DNA of 64,000 nt from Myxocyprinus asiaticus (GCF_019703515.2 NC_059374.1:12367745-12431744), one strand, 5' to 3'. Positions 1 to 12,573 are shown, numbered from the stretch's first letter. The notes: generated by a model from the letters alone, not told the origin. Numbers and translations: made by a program.

Positions 1-934
1 GGACAACACCTTGAACTCTTCATCATGTTCCTCAAACCATTCCCAAACAATGTGTGCAGTGTGGCAGTGTGCATTATCCTGCTGAAAGAGGCCACTGCCA
101 TCTGGGAATACCATTGCCATGAAGGGGTGTACCTGGTCTGCAAAGATGTTAAGGTAGATGGCACGTGTCAAATTGACATCCACATGAATGGCCGGACCCA
201 GGGTTTTCCAGCAGAACATAGCCCAGAGCATCACACTCCCTCCATCGTATTGTTGTCTTCCCGCAGGGCATCCTGGTGCCATCACTTCCCCAGGTAAACG
301 GCGCACACGTACACGGCCGTCCACGTGATGTAAAAGAAAAATGGGACTCATTGGATCAGGTGAACTTCCACTGCTCTAAGGTCCAGTTCCGACACTCGCG
401 TACCCATTGTAGGCGCTTTCAACAGTGGACAGGGGTCATCATGGGCACTCTGAACGGTCTGCAGCCACGCAGCCCCATACGCAGCAGGGTGGGATGCACT
501 GTGTGTTGTGACACATTCCTCCCATAACCATCATTAAAATTTGCTGTGACTTGTGTCACAGTAGATCTTCTGTCAGTTCAGACCAGATGGGATAGCCTCC
601 ATTGCCCTCGCGCATCGATGAAACTTGGGCGCCCAACACCCTGTCGCCAGTTTGTGGTTTGTCACTCCACGGACCACTGTCAGTAAGCACCCCACAAGCC
701 TTCCCATTTCAGAGATCTCTGACCCAGTCGTCTGGCTATAACAATTTGGCCCTTGTCAAAGTCACTCAGGTCTTTACTCCTGCCCATTTCTCCTGCATTC
801 AACATGTTGACTACAAGAACTGACGGTTCGCTAACCATCTAATCTACCCAGACCTTGACATGTTGCCTTGTTAGGAGATGATTAACGATATTCACTCCAC
901 CTGCACGTGGTCATAATGTTTTGGCTCATCTGTG
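1..934 (-). pseudogene. Tc1-like transposon, transposase gene degenerate, cut by window edge
   Basis: Minus-strand reading gives Tc1 transposase pieces: MGRSKDLSDFDKGQIV near 770, then GGSVMLWAMFCW and LFQQDNAHCHTA near 60-250, the latter around the second catalytic Asp. Several stops and frameshifts. The outer end reads CACAGATGAGCCAAAACATT (915-934), the terminal repeat. The other end is outside the window. It lies just downstream of atg16l2 exon 4, in its intron. Confidence 0.8.
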
Positions 935-1293
935 CATATTTAATGCTGTTAAAGCATCACACAAGCAAAAATGTTGTTGTTCAGAATATCAGCGTCTGAG
1001 GTCCACAGGTAAAATCAAATGACTGATATTTATTATATGACTAATATTATTTGCAGTGCAAACTCTCAGTACAGCCTACACTTATAACAGCCCCTTGAAT
1101 TGGTTCAAGGATTGAAACAGACCAAATTTAAAGGTGATATTTACTAAAAATTCTCTAGTGAATAATATGAGGGTGAGTAAATGATGACAAAATTGTCATT
1201 TCACTGGGTGGGGGGATTGATTTTGAGTTTACACTGCCGGTTACACTGTATGTTGACAGTGTTTTTGTGCTATACGAAAATAAGGAGGTTTAC

Positions 1294-1367
1294 TTGGTAT
1301 GTTGTTCATCAAGTGCAGCTTCCTTTAACTGGATTCTCTGCTGCAGTTCCACCACTTGATATGCAAG
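1294..1367 (-). CDS. atg16l2: atg16l2 exon 4 (start of coiled coil)
   Basis: Encodes LAYQVVELQQRIQLKEAALD and EQHT, then two bases of a Lys codon before donor AA|GTAAAC. Heptad-like hydrophobic spacing fits the ATG16 coiled coil. The exon has the same 25-residue span as [20 protein letters not shown] in ATG16L1. Acceptor TTTGTTCTTGCAG. Confidence 0.85.
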
Positions 1368-4300
1368 CTGCAAGAACAAAATCAGACAGACAAAACAGAA
1401 AAGGAAAAGTGCTATAAATGAAATGTTGCCACTTGTTTAAACTATTAACTTATACTTTACCTACAGGATTTATTCAGTGCTTATTAGTTATTAGGTTTGC
1501 TAGTAAATGGGGGAAGAGGGCTTGTGTGTTGATAGACTACAAATATGCAGCAGGTTTTTTCACATGCTTTTACTAAAGCTTTCCAAATGATCCTGAGACA
1601 GCTTCAATGCAAGACTAGGGAGTGTTAGAACTGGTTATGCCTGATGCTACCATGATAATATCCAGTACAAAGCAGTCCATTTATTTCCCCAATATGTGTC
1701 CTAACTGCATTTTACATTCACTATAGAATAAATATATTCTTTTGAATAAAATCAGAGCATTTTTTTTATGGTTGGAGGACAGAAGTTCAGGTGGCACTTT
1801 GCCACTACAGTGGGATTGCTGGTTGGAGTTTATCTGCAGGAAACAACAGGCAGCTTGTAAACACATTTAGTTAAGCAGGTCACAACTTGAGTCATAAAAT
1901 TCAGTCTATTTCATAAACATGCATTTGTAATCCAATGATCAAACTGAAGTGCTTGTCTGATTTTTTTATGGGATGGTTTGATTCTGTACAGGTTTTTCCC
2001 ACATACACTATCAGTCCAAAGTCTGGAAACACTTGACTGAATTTATGCTTCTTATCCAACCCCGTCTCATGACAAGTCATAACAATAGTACGAGAAATTG
2101 CGAAATTGTGAGAAATCATACGAGTTCGTACAAAAATGTAGGACGTTCCCTCCCATAGAGAACAATAAACGAACCAACAAATAATATTATTACGATATTT
2201 CCTAACCCCTAATCCAAACCTAAAACTAACTTTAACCTTGTGTGACCCCGCGTACACATGCGTGGACACTGTATTTTGGCTTCGCTATATGCAATGCATA
2301 ATTTAAATTAATTTAAGCCAACTGATCTCAGTTCAGGACGCTCTGTGCTGTCAGTAAAGGGTTATCGTGTGACAATACAACAAGGCGCCAATCACACCGA
2401 AGCTTGTCTTTGGGAGAAACGCCAACAAAACTACATCAGGTAAGAAACCTAATTACATTTTTACATTGAAACCTGTTTGAGTCAAAAGATAAGAGTCTCT
2501 AGTTTCATCCGATATGCCATTTCTAAAATTAAATTTTTTTTAAACTGTGCATCATCACATTGAGAATCAATGTGTTCATCCATAAGCTGAAAAATGTTGC
2601 TTTCAGAGGCTTTATATGGAGTTAGGATGAAAATAAGGTGCATTTCGAACGTTCTGAGACCAGTGCAGACAGACAGCACACTGGAGGTTAAGTCATTCAC
2701 TAATAAGGGAGCAAGGGATCAAGGGAGCATCCTATAGCTCTCTATGCAGCTAAGTGCATTCACTCCTAAAAGCCCAAAAATTTAGTTTCAGGCTGCAGAT
2801 GCAGTTTGGATCACTCAACTTGCTTGGCAGGCATGAGACAATGGTAATCAGTACATAGATTCAGAATTTATAATGTATCATTTTATTTTAACATGGTTGT
2901 CAGTGACTGGATGATGCTGGACATTACTTTGAATCTGACTTAATTATGCAAATTTCTGATGTAATGTCTGTAACATCTCAAAAACATGAATAACCAACAC
3001 TCATAAGGAAACATAAACAATTTGATTTAAAAAAAAAAAAAAAAAAAAAACGGACTTTCAATATAACTTGGTATTATTAAAATTTCACAATTTCGTCCCG
3101 CTGTTTTTTTTGCATGTTTATTAGGTGCTGCTAATTACAAATCAAAAAGGGAAATGGAAAATGCACACAGACGTCATGCTCAGGTCTCAGGAGGATTAAG
3201 TCTAACCCATAAACCTAACCAAGATTTTAATAGGAAAATCACTGTTGTGTATCATAGAAGAAAGAGAAGCATTGTGGTTTTGAACAAGTATTCTTGTGAT
3301 TTTTCTTAAGTTTAACTCTTAATGCAATAATTAGGCTGGTACGAGATAGCTTGTACAAAAACATACGACTTTTACTCCCTTAGAGACAAAAAACAAACCA
3401 ACGAACGATGTTATGCCTGTATTGCATCTGTTTGTTGACTGGTTGGTCTCTACGGGAATACAAGTTGTACCTTCTTGTACGAGCCAAGCTGTACGATATC
3501 TTGCATACAAATTATTACGAGTTGTCATGAGACTATGCTGTCCTTATGCTAAAAACCTTTTTGAACTAAAATCTTATGCTTAAATGCTTACCAAATGAAT
3601 TTTGTAGACAAGTGTGAATTGTGACATGATATGAATGTCTAAAAATGTAATTAAGAAAATTGTAATTGGCACGGATAGTGAAGGAAAAGCAGTCAAAAAG
3701 TGTATAGTATACATAGGAACTACTTCAATACTGTTTAAAAAGCATACCAGGACCTTATGCAGTTGGTTGAGAGAATGCCCAGAGAGTTCAGATTTGTAAT
3801 CTAGGCAAAGGGTGGCTACTTAAGAAGATCAAATATATTAGTTAAATAGTTTTGATTTCTTTTACATTTTTGTGGTCTCTACATAATTCCCATACTTCCA
3901 TTTGTGTTGTTTCAAGTATTGATGACTTTACTATTAGTGGAACATGTGGAAAATAGGTGTGTCCAAACATTTGACTGGTTGTGTATGCCCTCATCTACCT
4001 CGCCAGTTGTTGTCTTCAGAGAGGTCAAAGAATCCTCAGTGGGGGGCACCCCTGAAGACCTGCAGGAGACAAAATAAGAATTCTTAGAGCATTTTGAGAT
4101 CAAGATGATGGTAAATGGAAAGGTAAAATAGTACTGAGTACTGTATGAGTACTCTATGCTAACAGTAATGGTATCACTGGTACTGTAATCAGATGGCAAT
4201 ACCATAATTCTTTGATTTATTACACAGCTCTCTGGAATACTTGATCGTGATTGGTCAATCGCAGCATTTTGCAGTCAAATATTTGTGTACAATGACCGCT

Positions 4301-6743
4301 AAACTGTATTTTAGACCGTTCTCCCTGGCCACCAGTTCTCCTACGCTGTGCTAGTCTCTCACTCTTTCCTCTCACATTGTTAAATACATTTAAATATTTC
4401 ACATTTCACGTGCATTTATTTATCGGAGTGTCTATTTACACTAAGTGAAAATAGCCCATCTTGTTGGCAGAGGCTATCTACACTAACTCACCCACCATTG
4501 CTGAGACCAAGCACAAGACAGCCATGACAAATTTCTTTAGGGTCAACTGCTGGTCAAATGAAGGTGGGCATATTTGAATTTTTCGCAATGGGGCAGAAAC
4601 GTTGAACTGGAAATGTATTTTATTTGGCAAGTAGCCATGTAATAATAACGATTCTCATCAGAGTCCTAGTCAGGGTTTATTTTGCAATAATGACTGGATA
4701 ACTGTACATTATCCCTTCCATACACCATGGTACAAAATGATTAACTTTATGGTATTTATATACTACATCAAGGTACTTACTGTACTACCATGGTACCATG
4801 TCCAAAAACTATTATATTATATTATATAGTTTTTGGTCATTTTTGTTAGTTGTGTCACTAACAAATAAGGTTGTCCAAGGTGATAAAGATTGATAAATCT
4901 TTTTAAAATCCATTTTAAAACTTGGTCAAGTTTGGAGAAATTACATTTTTGTGTCCATGTTGATTTCAAAAATATTTGAAAAACATATATTGCTGAATAT
5001 ATTACTTTCACTGATTTGCTTTCTCTTTTTTATATAAATAATGTGGCTTTTTTTTTTTTTTTTTCTTTTAAAGATCTTTATGTTATCTTATGTATGTGTG
5101 TGGTTTACATATACATATATATATATATATACACAGTTGTGCTCAAAAGTTTGCATACTCTGGCAGAAATTTTGGCATTGATTTTGAAAATATGACTGAT
5201 CATGCAATTCAACTTTTATTTAAGGATAGTGATCATATGAAGCCATTTATTATCACATAGATGTTTGGCTTCTTTTTAAATCATAATGATAACAGAAATC
5301 ACCCAAATGGCCCTGATCAAAAGTTTACATACCCTTGAACGTTTGGCCTTGTTACAGACACACAAGGTGACACACACAGGTTTAAATGGCAATTAAAGGT
5401 TAATTTCCCACACCTGTGGCTTTTTAAATTGCAATTAGTGTCTGTGTATAAATAGTCAATGAGTTTGTTAGCTCTCACAAGGATTCACTGAGCAGGCTAG
5501 ATACTGAGCCATGGGGAGCAGAAAAGACTTTCAAAAGACCTGTGTAACAAGGTAATGGAACTTTATAAAGATGGAAAGCTAAGGATATAAAAAGATATCC
5601 AAAAATGCCATTCAGTACTGTTCAATCACTTATTAAGAAGTGGAAAATTCGGGGATCTCTTGATACCAAGCCAAGGTCAGGTAGACCAAGAAAGATTTCA
5701 GCCACAACTGCCAGAAGAATTGTTCGGGATACAAAGAAAAACCCACAGGTAACCTCAGGATAAACACAGGCTGCTCTGGAAAAAGACGGTGTGGTTGTTT
5801 CAAGGAGCACAATATGACGATACTTGAACAAAAATGAGCTGAATTGTCGAGTTGCCAGAAAGAAGCCTTTACTGCGCCAATGCCACAAAAAAGCCTGGTT
5901 ACAATATGCCCGACAACACCTTGACACGCCTCACAGCTTCTGGCACAGTGTAATTTGGAGTGACGAGACAAAAATAGAGCTTTATTGTCACAACCATAAG
6001 TGCTATGTTTGGAGAGGAGTCAACAAGGCCTATAGTGAAAAGAATACCATCCCCACTGTGAAGCATAGTGGTGGCTCACTGATGGGGGGGGGGGGCTCTA
6101 AAGGCACGGGAATCTTGTGAAAATGTATGGCAAAATGAATACAGCATGTTATCAGAAAATACTGGCAGACAATTTGCATTCTTCTGTAAGAAAGCTGCGC
6201 ATGGGACGCTCTTGGACATTCCAGCACGACAATGACCCTAAGCACAAGGCCAAGTTGACCCTCCAGTGGTTACAGCAGAAAAAGGTGAAGGTTCTGGAGT
6301 GGCCATCACAATCTTCTGACCTTAATATCATCGAGCCACTCTGGGGAGATCTCAAATATGCGGTTCATGCAAGACGACCAAAGACTTTGCATGACCTGGA
6401 GGCATTTTGACATCCAAGACAAATGGGCAGCTATACCACCTGCAAGAATTTGGGGCCTCATAGACAACTATTACAAAAGACTGCACACTGTCATTGATGC
6501 TAAAGGGGGCAATACACAGTATAAAGAACTAAGGGTATGCAGACTTTTGAACAGGGGTCATTTAATTTTTTTCTTTGTTGCCATTTTGTTTTATGATTGT
6601 GCCATTCTGTTATAACCTACAGTTGAATATGAATCCCATAAGAAATAAAAGAAATGTGTTTTGCCTGCTCACTCATGTTTTCTTTAAAAATGGTACATAT
6701 ATTACCAATTCTCCAAGGGTATGCAAACTTTTAAGCACACCTG

Positions 6744-6834
<91 letters not shown>

Positions 6835-7981
6835 TGGCGGCCAAAAGGTTGGAATAATGTACAGATTTCACCAAAGTGGCATTCAACTGATCACAAGTAT
6901 AGTCAGGACATTACTGATGTAAAAAAACAGCACCATCACTATTTGAAAAAAGTTATTTTTGATCAAATCAGGCCCCATTTCCAGCAGCCATCACTCCAAC
7001 ACCTTATCCTTGAGTAATCATGCTAAATTGCTAATTTAGTACTAGAAAAATCACTTTCCATTATATCAAACACAGTTGAAAGCTATTTGGTTCGTTAAAT
7101 GAAGCTTAACATTGTCTTTGTGTTTGTTTTTGAGTTGTCACAGTATGCAATAGACTGGCATGTCTTAAGGTCAATATTAGGTCAAAAGTGGCAAAAAAAA
7201 AGAAACAATCAACTGTCAATCATTGTTTTGAGGAATGAAGGCTATACAATGCTTGAAATTGCCAAAAAACTGAAGATTTCATACAAAGGTGTACACTACA
7301 GTCTTCAAAGACAAAGGACAACTGGCTCTAACAAGGACAGAAAGAGATGTGGAAGGCCAGATGTACAACTAAACAAGAGGATAAGTACATCAGAGTCTCT
7401 AGTTTGAGAAATAGATGCCTCACATGTCCTCAGCTGACAGCTTCATTGAATTCTACCCGCTCAACACCAGTTTCATGTACAACAGTAAAGAGAAGACTCA
7501 GGGGTGCAGGCCTTATGGGAAGAATTGCAAAGAAAAAGACACTTTTGAAACAGAGAAACAAAAATAAAAGGTTAGAGTGGACAAAGAAACAGAGACATTG
7601 GACAACAGATAATTGGAAAAGAGTGTTATGGATCTTAACCCCATTGAGATTTTGTGGGATCAGCTAGACTGTAAGGTGCGTGAGAAGTGCCCGACAAAAC
7701 AGCCACATCTATGGTAAGTGCTACAGGAAGTGTGGGGTGAAATGTCACCTGAGAATCAGGACAAACTGACAGCTAGAATGCCAAGGATCAGCAAAGCTGT
7801 CAATGCTGTACGTGAAGGATATTTTGATGAGAACACTGTGAAGTAGTTTAAAAAGTTCTGAACATTTCTTTCAAATTGTAATAGTAATTTTTCATGTTAT
7901 TAATGTCCTGACTATACATTGTGATCAGTTGAATACCACTTTGGTGAATAAAAGTACCAATTATTCCAAACTTTTGGCTGC

Positions 7982-8020
<39 letters not shown>

Positions 8021-9472
8021 ATTTTGGTTTGTTTGATCAAATAAATGGAAGAGCTATGATGAATTAAATGTTATGTTCTACTTATTGTATGTATAAGCAT
8101 GTTATTTGACTTGGCTTTTCAGTACAATAATAAAATATTTAAATAGCAAAAAAGAAAGAAAAACAATTATAGCATTTTCAACAACAACAACAAAAATTGT
8201 TAATGACTACAAAAATGTCTTTTAATGAGACCTTGACATTTTTTTCTTTTCTTTTTTTTCTTTTACAATTACACCACATTACATTTTTTTACTTGAAGCT
8301 CCAGAAAAAATATCAAAATAACTGAACACAGAAATTGAAAACATGTTCATCATAGAATTATTGTTTTCAAGTAATTTTTTTTTATGTAATTTTGGAAAAT
8401 TTAATAAATCTAGAAAAAAATAAAAATAAATGAGCGTCACGTCATTTACCCAGTAACAGAAATGAGACATTTGAGAATTCTGGTGTCTCAGAAAAACTGT
8501 GCTTCTCTCAGTTTTGTCATTGTCATATAGTGTAAAATGATTAACCTTTACAAGACAGTTGTGCAGTAATTCATCATTTATTACAATTTATAACAAAGTT
8601 GATTGTTTTTAACACTCAAATATACCGTGACTCAGTGTAAAGGTTACCTTGTTCCTGATCCCAGAATACCTTTGGTAATGAGGGCTCTTTGCTTAGACTT
8701 CTCAAGCAGACTGTGATCTAGGAAGAACAATAAGTGAAACGTAAAAAATTGATTTAAAAAAAAAAAAAAAAGCCAGCTAATGTTTGCATACATGCACCCA
8801 AAGTGTGTTTGTAACTGAGGTTTTCCATATGCACCCAAGTGTCAAGATTTAAAGATAGTGTGAGCAGTTTCTAATGCACAACTCTGAACTGTTTAACTGG
8901 ACACATACTCAAGATTAGAATATTTCTCAGGTTATGCAAATTAGATATTCCTGATTAATTGCATATTCTTATGTTCTGCGACCATAAGCTAAATTAGTGC
9001 ATACACATGGAACTTAAGACATTTAAGCATGTTTTACTTTGTATTTTAAATCTTTTGCATTTAGAATATATTATAATACATTCTCAAAGATATAAAAAAA
9101 ATCTTAATATATTTGAATGTTTATATTTCTAAAATAGATTATAAAAAGAGTGAAAACACTTCATTGTAATACAATCTAATATGGTGATATGTTGTATTTC
9201 TAAATGTTTTGTATTTAAAAATGCAACCATAATGGAAGAATGCCAATACTTCCAATAAACTTCTATTCAGTCTCTTCCTTATATCTCTTGAGCAATGCAT
9301 GACCTATAATGAAATGACAGTAACAGCATTAATAAAACTTACATGACTCTATAATATCCTGGAAGACACTCGTCTGTGACATGTTGCGAGATTTCAGCTG
9401 TCTGATAATGTGACGCTTCCATGTTTCGCTCTGTTTCACTTCAGAGTTTCTTGCGCACTCCGACGCGGCCAT
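1294..9472 (-). CDS. atg16l2: atg16l2-like: ATG16-family autophagy protein, 5' part of gene, 4 exons seen
   Basis: Minus-strand gene whose first exons lie here; the remainder is beyond position 1. The joined exons keep frame for about 113 residues. The head SETWKRHIIRQLKSRN matches the ATG5-binding helix of ATG16 proteins (ATG16L2 RWKRHIVRQLRLRD; ATG16L1 RWKRHISEQLRRRD). YHSLLEKS matches YNxLLEK, and LAYQVVELQQ matches the coiled-coil start (ATG16L2 MAYQVVEK; ATG16L1 LAQLVIDL). ATG16L1 recruits ATG12-ATG5 for LC3 lipidation; ATG16L2 is the less active paralogue. AYQVVE and KRHIxRQL favour ATG16L2. The linker between exons 2 and 4 is shorter than in human, so a small exon may have been missed. 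Expected C-terminal WD40 domain not in window. Confidence 0.78.
2004..3985 (+). mobile_element. Tc1-like deletion derivative split by a nested element, in atg16l2 intron 3
   Basis: Left end CACTATCAGTCCAAAGTCTG and right end GTGTCCAAACATTTGACTGG are the two arms of one Tc1-type terminal repeat. Before the right arm, 3750-3985 resembles a Tc1 3' end (GGCAAAGGGTGGCTACTT). The middle is replaced by another inverted-repeat element (2064-3533). No transposase frame remains. Confidence 0.6.
2064..3533. mobile_element. inverted-repeat element nested in the Tc1 remnant
   Basis: Begins GTCTCATGACAA (2064-2075) and ends with its exact reverse complement TTGTCATGAGAC (3522-3533). The outer 100-200 bases of each side share further inverted similarity (ACGAG..GTACAA motifs). 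No coding capacity. Includes a 21-base A run near 3030. Confidence 0.5.
3999..4059 (-). CDS. atg16l2: atg16l2 probable exon 3 (linker)
   Basis: Strong acceptor TTTTGTCTCCTGCAG, then SSGVPPTEDSLTSLKTTTGE and donor GAG|GTAGAT. It enters in the phase left by exon 2 and leaves in phase 0 as exon 4 needs. The terminal Gly-Glu pair sits just before the LAYQVV junction, as GE does in human ATG16L1 and ATG16L2. Sequence otherwise not recognised. A Tc1 remnant ends about 12 bases past the donor. Confidence 0.58.
5134..6743 (+). pseudogene. Tc1-like transposon with broken transposase, inserted in a TA tract
   Basis: Ends CAGTTGTGCTCAAAAGTTTG and the reverse complement of CAAACTTTTAAGCACACCTG, flanked on both sides by TA repeats. 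The transposase starts near 5511 (MGSRKDFQK). It has multiple frameshifts and keeps FQHDNDPKHKAK and WPSQSSDLNIIEPLWGDLK, the DDE-region signatures, at 6219-6350. A G9 run at 6084-6092 marks one break. Lies in atg16l2 intron 2. Confidence 0.85.
6744..6833. repeat. compound (TA)n(CA)n microsatellite
   Basis: About 70 bases of TA followed by ten CA units, squeezed exactly between two Tc1-like elements. Confidence 0.98.
6832..7986 (+). mobile_element. Tc1-like internally deleted element (copy 1)
   Basis: Inverted ends CACTGGCGGCCAAAAGGTTG and CACTGGCAGCCAAAAGTTTG (reverse complement of the right end), then a GT microsatellite to 8018. The N-terminal transposase part reads LRNEGYTMLEIAKKLKISYK and [11 protein letters not shown]. 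At about 7630 the frame jumps from KRVLW straight to LTP (the DLNPIE region), so the catalytic centre is deleted. The same junction occurs in the copy at 34273. Confidence 0.85.
7986..8018. repeat. (GT)n microsatellite at Tc1 end
   Basis: About sixteen GT units immediately following the right terminal repeat of the preceding Tc1-like element. Confidence 0.95.
8019..8647. other. AT-rich atg16l2 intron 2, nothing recognised
   Basis: Low-complexity AT-rich sequence with short CAA and T runs. No gene, no repeat family recognised. Confidence 0.5.
8648..8717 (-). CDS. atg16l2: atg16l2 exon 2
   Basis: Completes the Tyr codon and encodes YHSLLEKSKQRALITKGILG then SGT, in the place of YNHLLEKAEL in human ATG16L2. 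Acceptor TTCTTCCTAG, donor AG|GTAACC, phase 2. Confidence 0.85.
9343..9472 (-). CDS. atg16l2: atg16l2 exon 1 (start codon, ATG5-binding helix)
   Basis: Forty-three residues plus one base: MAASECARNSEVKQSE, then WKRHIIRQLKSRNMSQ and FQDIIES. ATG at 9472 (context ATCATGG, A at -3 and G at +4) is preferred to the in-frame ATG at 9478, which would add Met-Ile. Donor T|GTAAGTTT. Confidence 0.85.
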
Positions 9473-9871
9473 GATCATATAAAGTAATAACGCAATAACA
9501 ATAATCCACTTTTTTAGACATATTTCATAGATGTCCAGCCGTCAACTGGAAGTGTTACGTTTGTTTTCCATTCTCATGAAGTGCTCAGGAAACCGGCAGA
9601 AAGTGAGTTGTCGCGCAGCTGTGCGTGCTGAGACGCGACGCGTCACTACAGTGGCTGTAAACACATGGAAAGACACGCCTGCTGATGCCGCTGATGATGA
9701 GTAATCATGAAAAATCTGTTATCGCGTGTCAAACACAGAAATTAAATAAGTGGAATGGCCAATAGCATGAACAGCGTTACTTAAAATGGGCGTGGACTGG
9801 CTCGGCCCGGATGTTGTCTCTGACTGGTTCCTAAATAATACAACTTCTCTTTTTAATTACTAATGTTTCAT

Positions 9872-10834
9872 TTAACCCTTGTGCGACCTTCGGGACATTT
9901 TTTTTTTTTTTTGATCAATTTGGCTGTGTTAATGCCAATGGCATAAATTTGGCCAAAGGTGTGTATTGTTTGGGGAATTTTGATATTTCAACCTCAGTTC
10001 TTTTAATACATCTATAGTACACTGTGTACACAAAATAGATACACTCTGGTCCTTCAGGACAAAAATGTCCCCATTGAAACCCATTAAAACTGCAATATTT
10101 GATCCCAGTGCCATTAAAGCGTAAAATCATTCATTCTATGATATTATGCTTTCAGTCCAGAACCCTGGCTTCAAAATTTAAATTGTTTATATTTTCCACC
10201 AGATTGCGCCATTTTTCTCATGTTTAGCCTATGGAGCAAATACATGCTTTTTTCCTATTTTCTGTTTGCTGTATTATAGAGTACTATCAAGGGGCAGTGG
10301 TGGCTCAGCAGTTAAGGCTTTGGATTGCTGATCAGAAGGTTGGGGGTTTGAGCCCCAGCACCACCAAGATGCCACCATTGGACCCCCAAGCAAGGCCCTT
10401 GACCCTATCTGCTCCAGGGGCACCATATCATCTCTGACCCCAGCTTAGCTGGGATATGTGAAAAAAGAATTTCACTGTATATGTGTGATAAAATCATTAA
10501 TTATTATTATAAATGATGCAGCTAAAATTGTGTGGGTGTGTTGGTATGGATGTCAGAGTGTGTTTTGTATGTGTGTATTGAGACATTTGTGTGTGTGTGT
10601 GTGAAAAACAACAGTGGCATTATGTAAACAAACTGGCATTTAAAGGGTTAAAATCCTGAAAATTAATTAATATTTGGTAGTTATGATCAGGACTGATGTT
10701 GGTTAAAAAATTAACTCATTGAAAGTGGAAAATAATATTAAAATATAATATTAGTATGGCAGATTTTTGACACGGACATTTTTGTCCTCTAAGGACTTCT
10801 GAGTAACTTTTTTAAATTGACGCACAAGGGTTAA
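9872..10834. mobile_element. TIR element with TTAACCCTTGTGCG ends, carrying a SINE
   Basis: Starts TTAACCCTTGTGCG and ends with its reverse complement CGCACAAGGGTTAA but for one base. GGGACATTTTT near the left and CGGACATTTTTGTCC near the right continue the inverted similarity. A tRNA-derived SINE sits inside at 10291-10510. Located between atg16l2 and wdr62. Confidence 0.75.
10291..10510 (+). mobile_element. tRNA-derived SINE with LINE-like tail
   Basis: tRNA-like head with A-box region GTGGCTCAGCAGTTAAGG and B-box-like GGGGGTTTGAGCCCC. A body ending GAATTTCACTGTATATGTG and a TTA-rich tail resemble SINEs that share the CR1/L2-type LINE tail. Different family from the eight CACGTGATAAGATG copies. 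Confidence 0.75.
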
Positions 10835-12040
10835 ATTGCCTATTATAGTTTCTTATTAGCATTATTAATTTTGGAATAATTGTGCAGATCGCCGCTTAAG
10901 TAAACGCATTCTCACGTTGTAGCTGTTACTTTTCTCAGCGCTAGTCAGAAAAGACCAATCATAGTTGATTATGATTATTCGATGTGGATCTTATTAATAA
11001 AAAAATAAAAAAAAAATTTTTTTTTTAGAGATTTCTTTCTATAAAGTGGGGAATATTTCGATTTGTATGCCACGTAACAACCATTTGAAGTAATATATTT
11101 CGATTGCTATCCCTTTCATGTACAAATACAAAAGACAAACAAAACGTCTAAAAGGATTTGGATGCGGTGCTAGGAGGATTCAGCCATCTGAGCCGCCAAG
11201 CGTCCCCTACTGGTGGACATTTCGTGTGCTTTAGGAAATGTTATTTTCTAGTATCACTTGCCACCCAATGCTGTCAAGTCTGTGGGGTCGTTCACACCGA
11301 ACGTGTTTTTGCGTCCGTCTGTGCTGTTTTTCAGTAGTTGTTCTGTGTAAACATGCGCTAGACGGAAGTCTTTGACCGTTCCGCCGCGTTTGGCGGTTTT
11401 TGTTAGCGTCTTGCGCAGGACGCTGCGTCCATATAACATGTTACACGTAGTTATGTGTGAGAGGTTTAGTTTGTAAGCCTTTGGAAGCATCGCAGGAAAT
11501 TGTTGCTAATTAGAACAGTATAATTTATCTGTCAGTGAATTTTAATTCCCCTTGTTACAGCACTTATATACCTTAAAATAATAGTGAACTGTCATTTTAA
11601 ATTACATAATGATGACTAAGTGACATTTGAGTTTCCAGAGGATTCCAAAAGTTGGCAGGTTTCAATTTTTAGCATTTTATTGCTTCACAAGATCTGTCAG
11701 GCACAACATAGCCACCCTATTACATAAAATGGACAGGAAAAAAAGTATTTAATTGGTTCTACTATATCTAGAAAACTAATATTGTGGACTGTTGAATGCT
11801 AGTAGTACAACGCCATAACCTTTGTGACAGGGAAAGCATCGGGCATTTTAGCTTGAAATGTTCCACCTCGTCACATTTCTCCCATCATACGTTAGATAGA
11901 ATATCATTAAGATTGCAAAATACAATTTATTAGCACTTAGAGACATTGTCTAAATGTTTAAATAGAGTTTAAATAGTTTAAAAAAAGAGACCCAGAATTG
12001 CAATGTTTGTTTAAAGTAATTAAATAATAAATTGTATTCA
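10835..12040. other. spacer between atg16l2 and wdr62, partly repeat
   Basis: AT-rich. The part around 11281-11440 (GTTCACACCGAACGTG and a CGTC/GACG-rich stretch) looks like one arm of a non-autonomous DNA transposon. No exon recognised. Confidence 0.45.
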
Positions 12041-12573
12041 TTAAAGGGATAGATAATCCAAAAATGAAAATACTCTCATCATTTACTCACCCTCATATGT
12101 ATGACTTTCTTTCTTCTGCAGAACACATACAATTTTTTTTAGAAGAATATCTAAACTCTGTTGGTCCATACAATGCAAGTGAATGGTGACCAGAACTTTG
12201 AAGGTCCAAAAAGTACACAAAGCCAACATAAAATTAACCCATAAGCCAAAAACAAAAGAGAATTAAAGTGAAAGTGGAGATTTATAGTAAAAATAATAAT
12301 AATAAAAAAATAAAATAAAAAAAAACCACACCTATCATATCACATCACTTCTGAAGTTATGGATTTAACCACTGGAGTTGTGTGGGTTCCTTTTATGCTG
12401 CATTTATGTGCTTTTTGGACCTTCAAAGTTCTGGCCACCATTCACTTGACCTACAGATCTGAGATATTTTTCTAAACATCTTGGTTTGTGTTCAGCAAAA
12501 GACGACACATTTGGGATAGCATGAGGGTGAGTAAATGAAATAATTTTCATTCTTGGGTGAGCTATTCCTTAAA
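12041..12573. mobile_element. palindromic MITE (TTAAAGGGATAG ends)
   Basis: Left arm TTAAAGGGATAGATAATCCA continuing ACTCACCCTCAT; right arm AGGGTGAGTAAATGA then GGGTGAGCTATTCCTTAA, its inverted counterpart. Arms hold ATACAATGCAAGTGAATGG and complement. No coding capacity. Confidence 0.8.

Noticed and set aside
1681..1866. Minus-strand frame after a strong acceptor (TTTCCTGCAG near 1830)
   Set aside because: No suitable donor at the right phase and no ATG16-like residues; may be chance.
2482..2700. Minus-strand frame with EMAYRMK, resembling the ATG16L2 MAYQVV segment
   Set aside because: Acceptor is poor, the rest does not resemble a coiled coil, it lies within a transposon, and the true coiled-coil exon is at 1294-1367.
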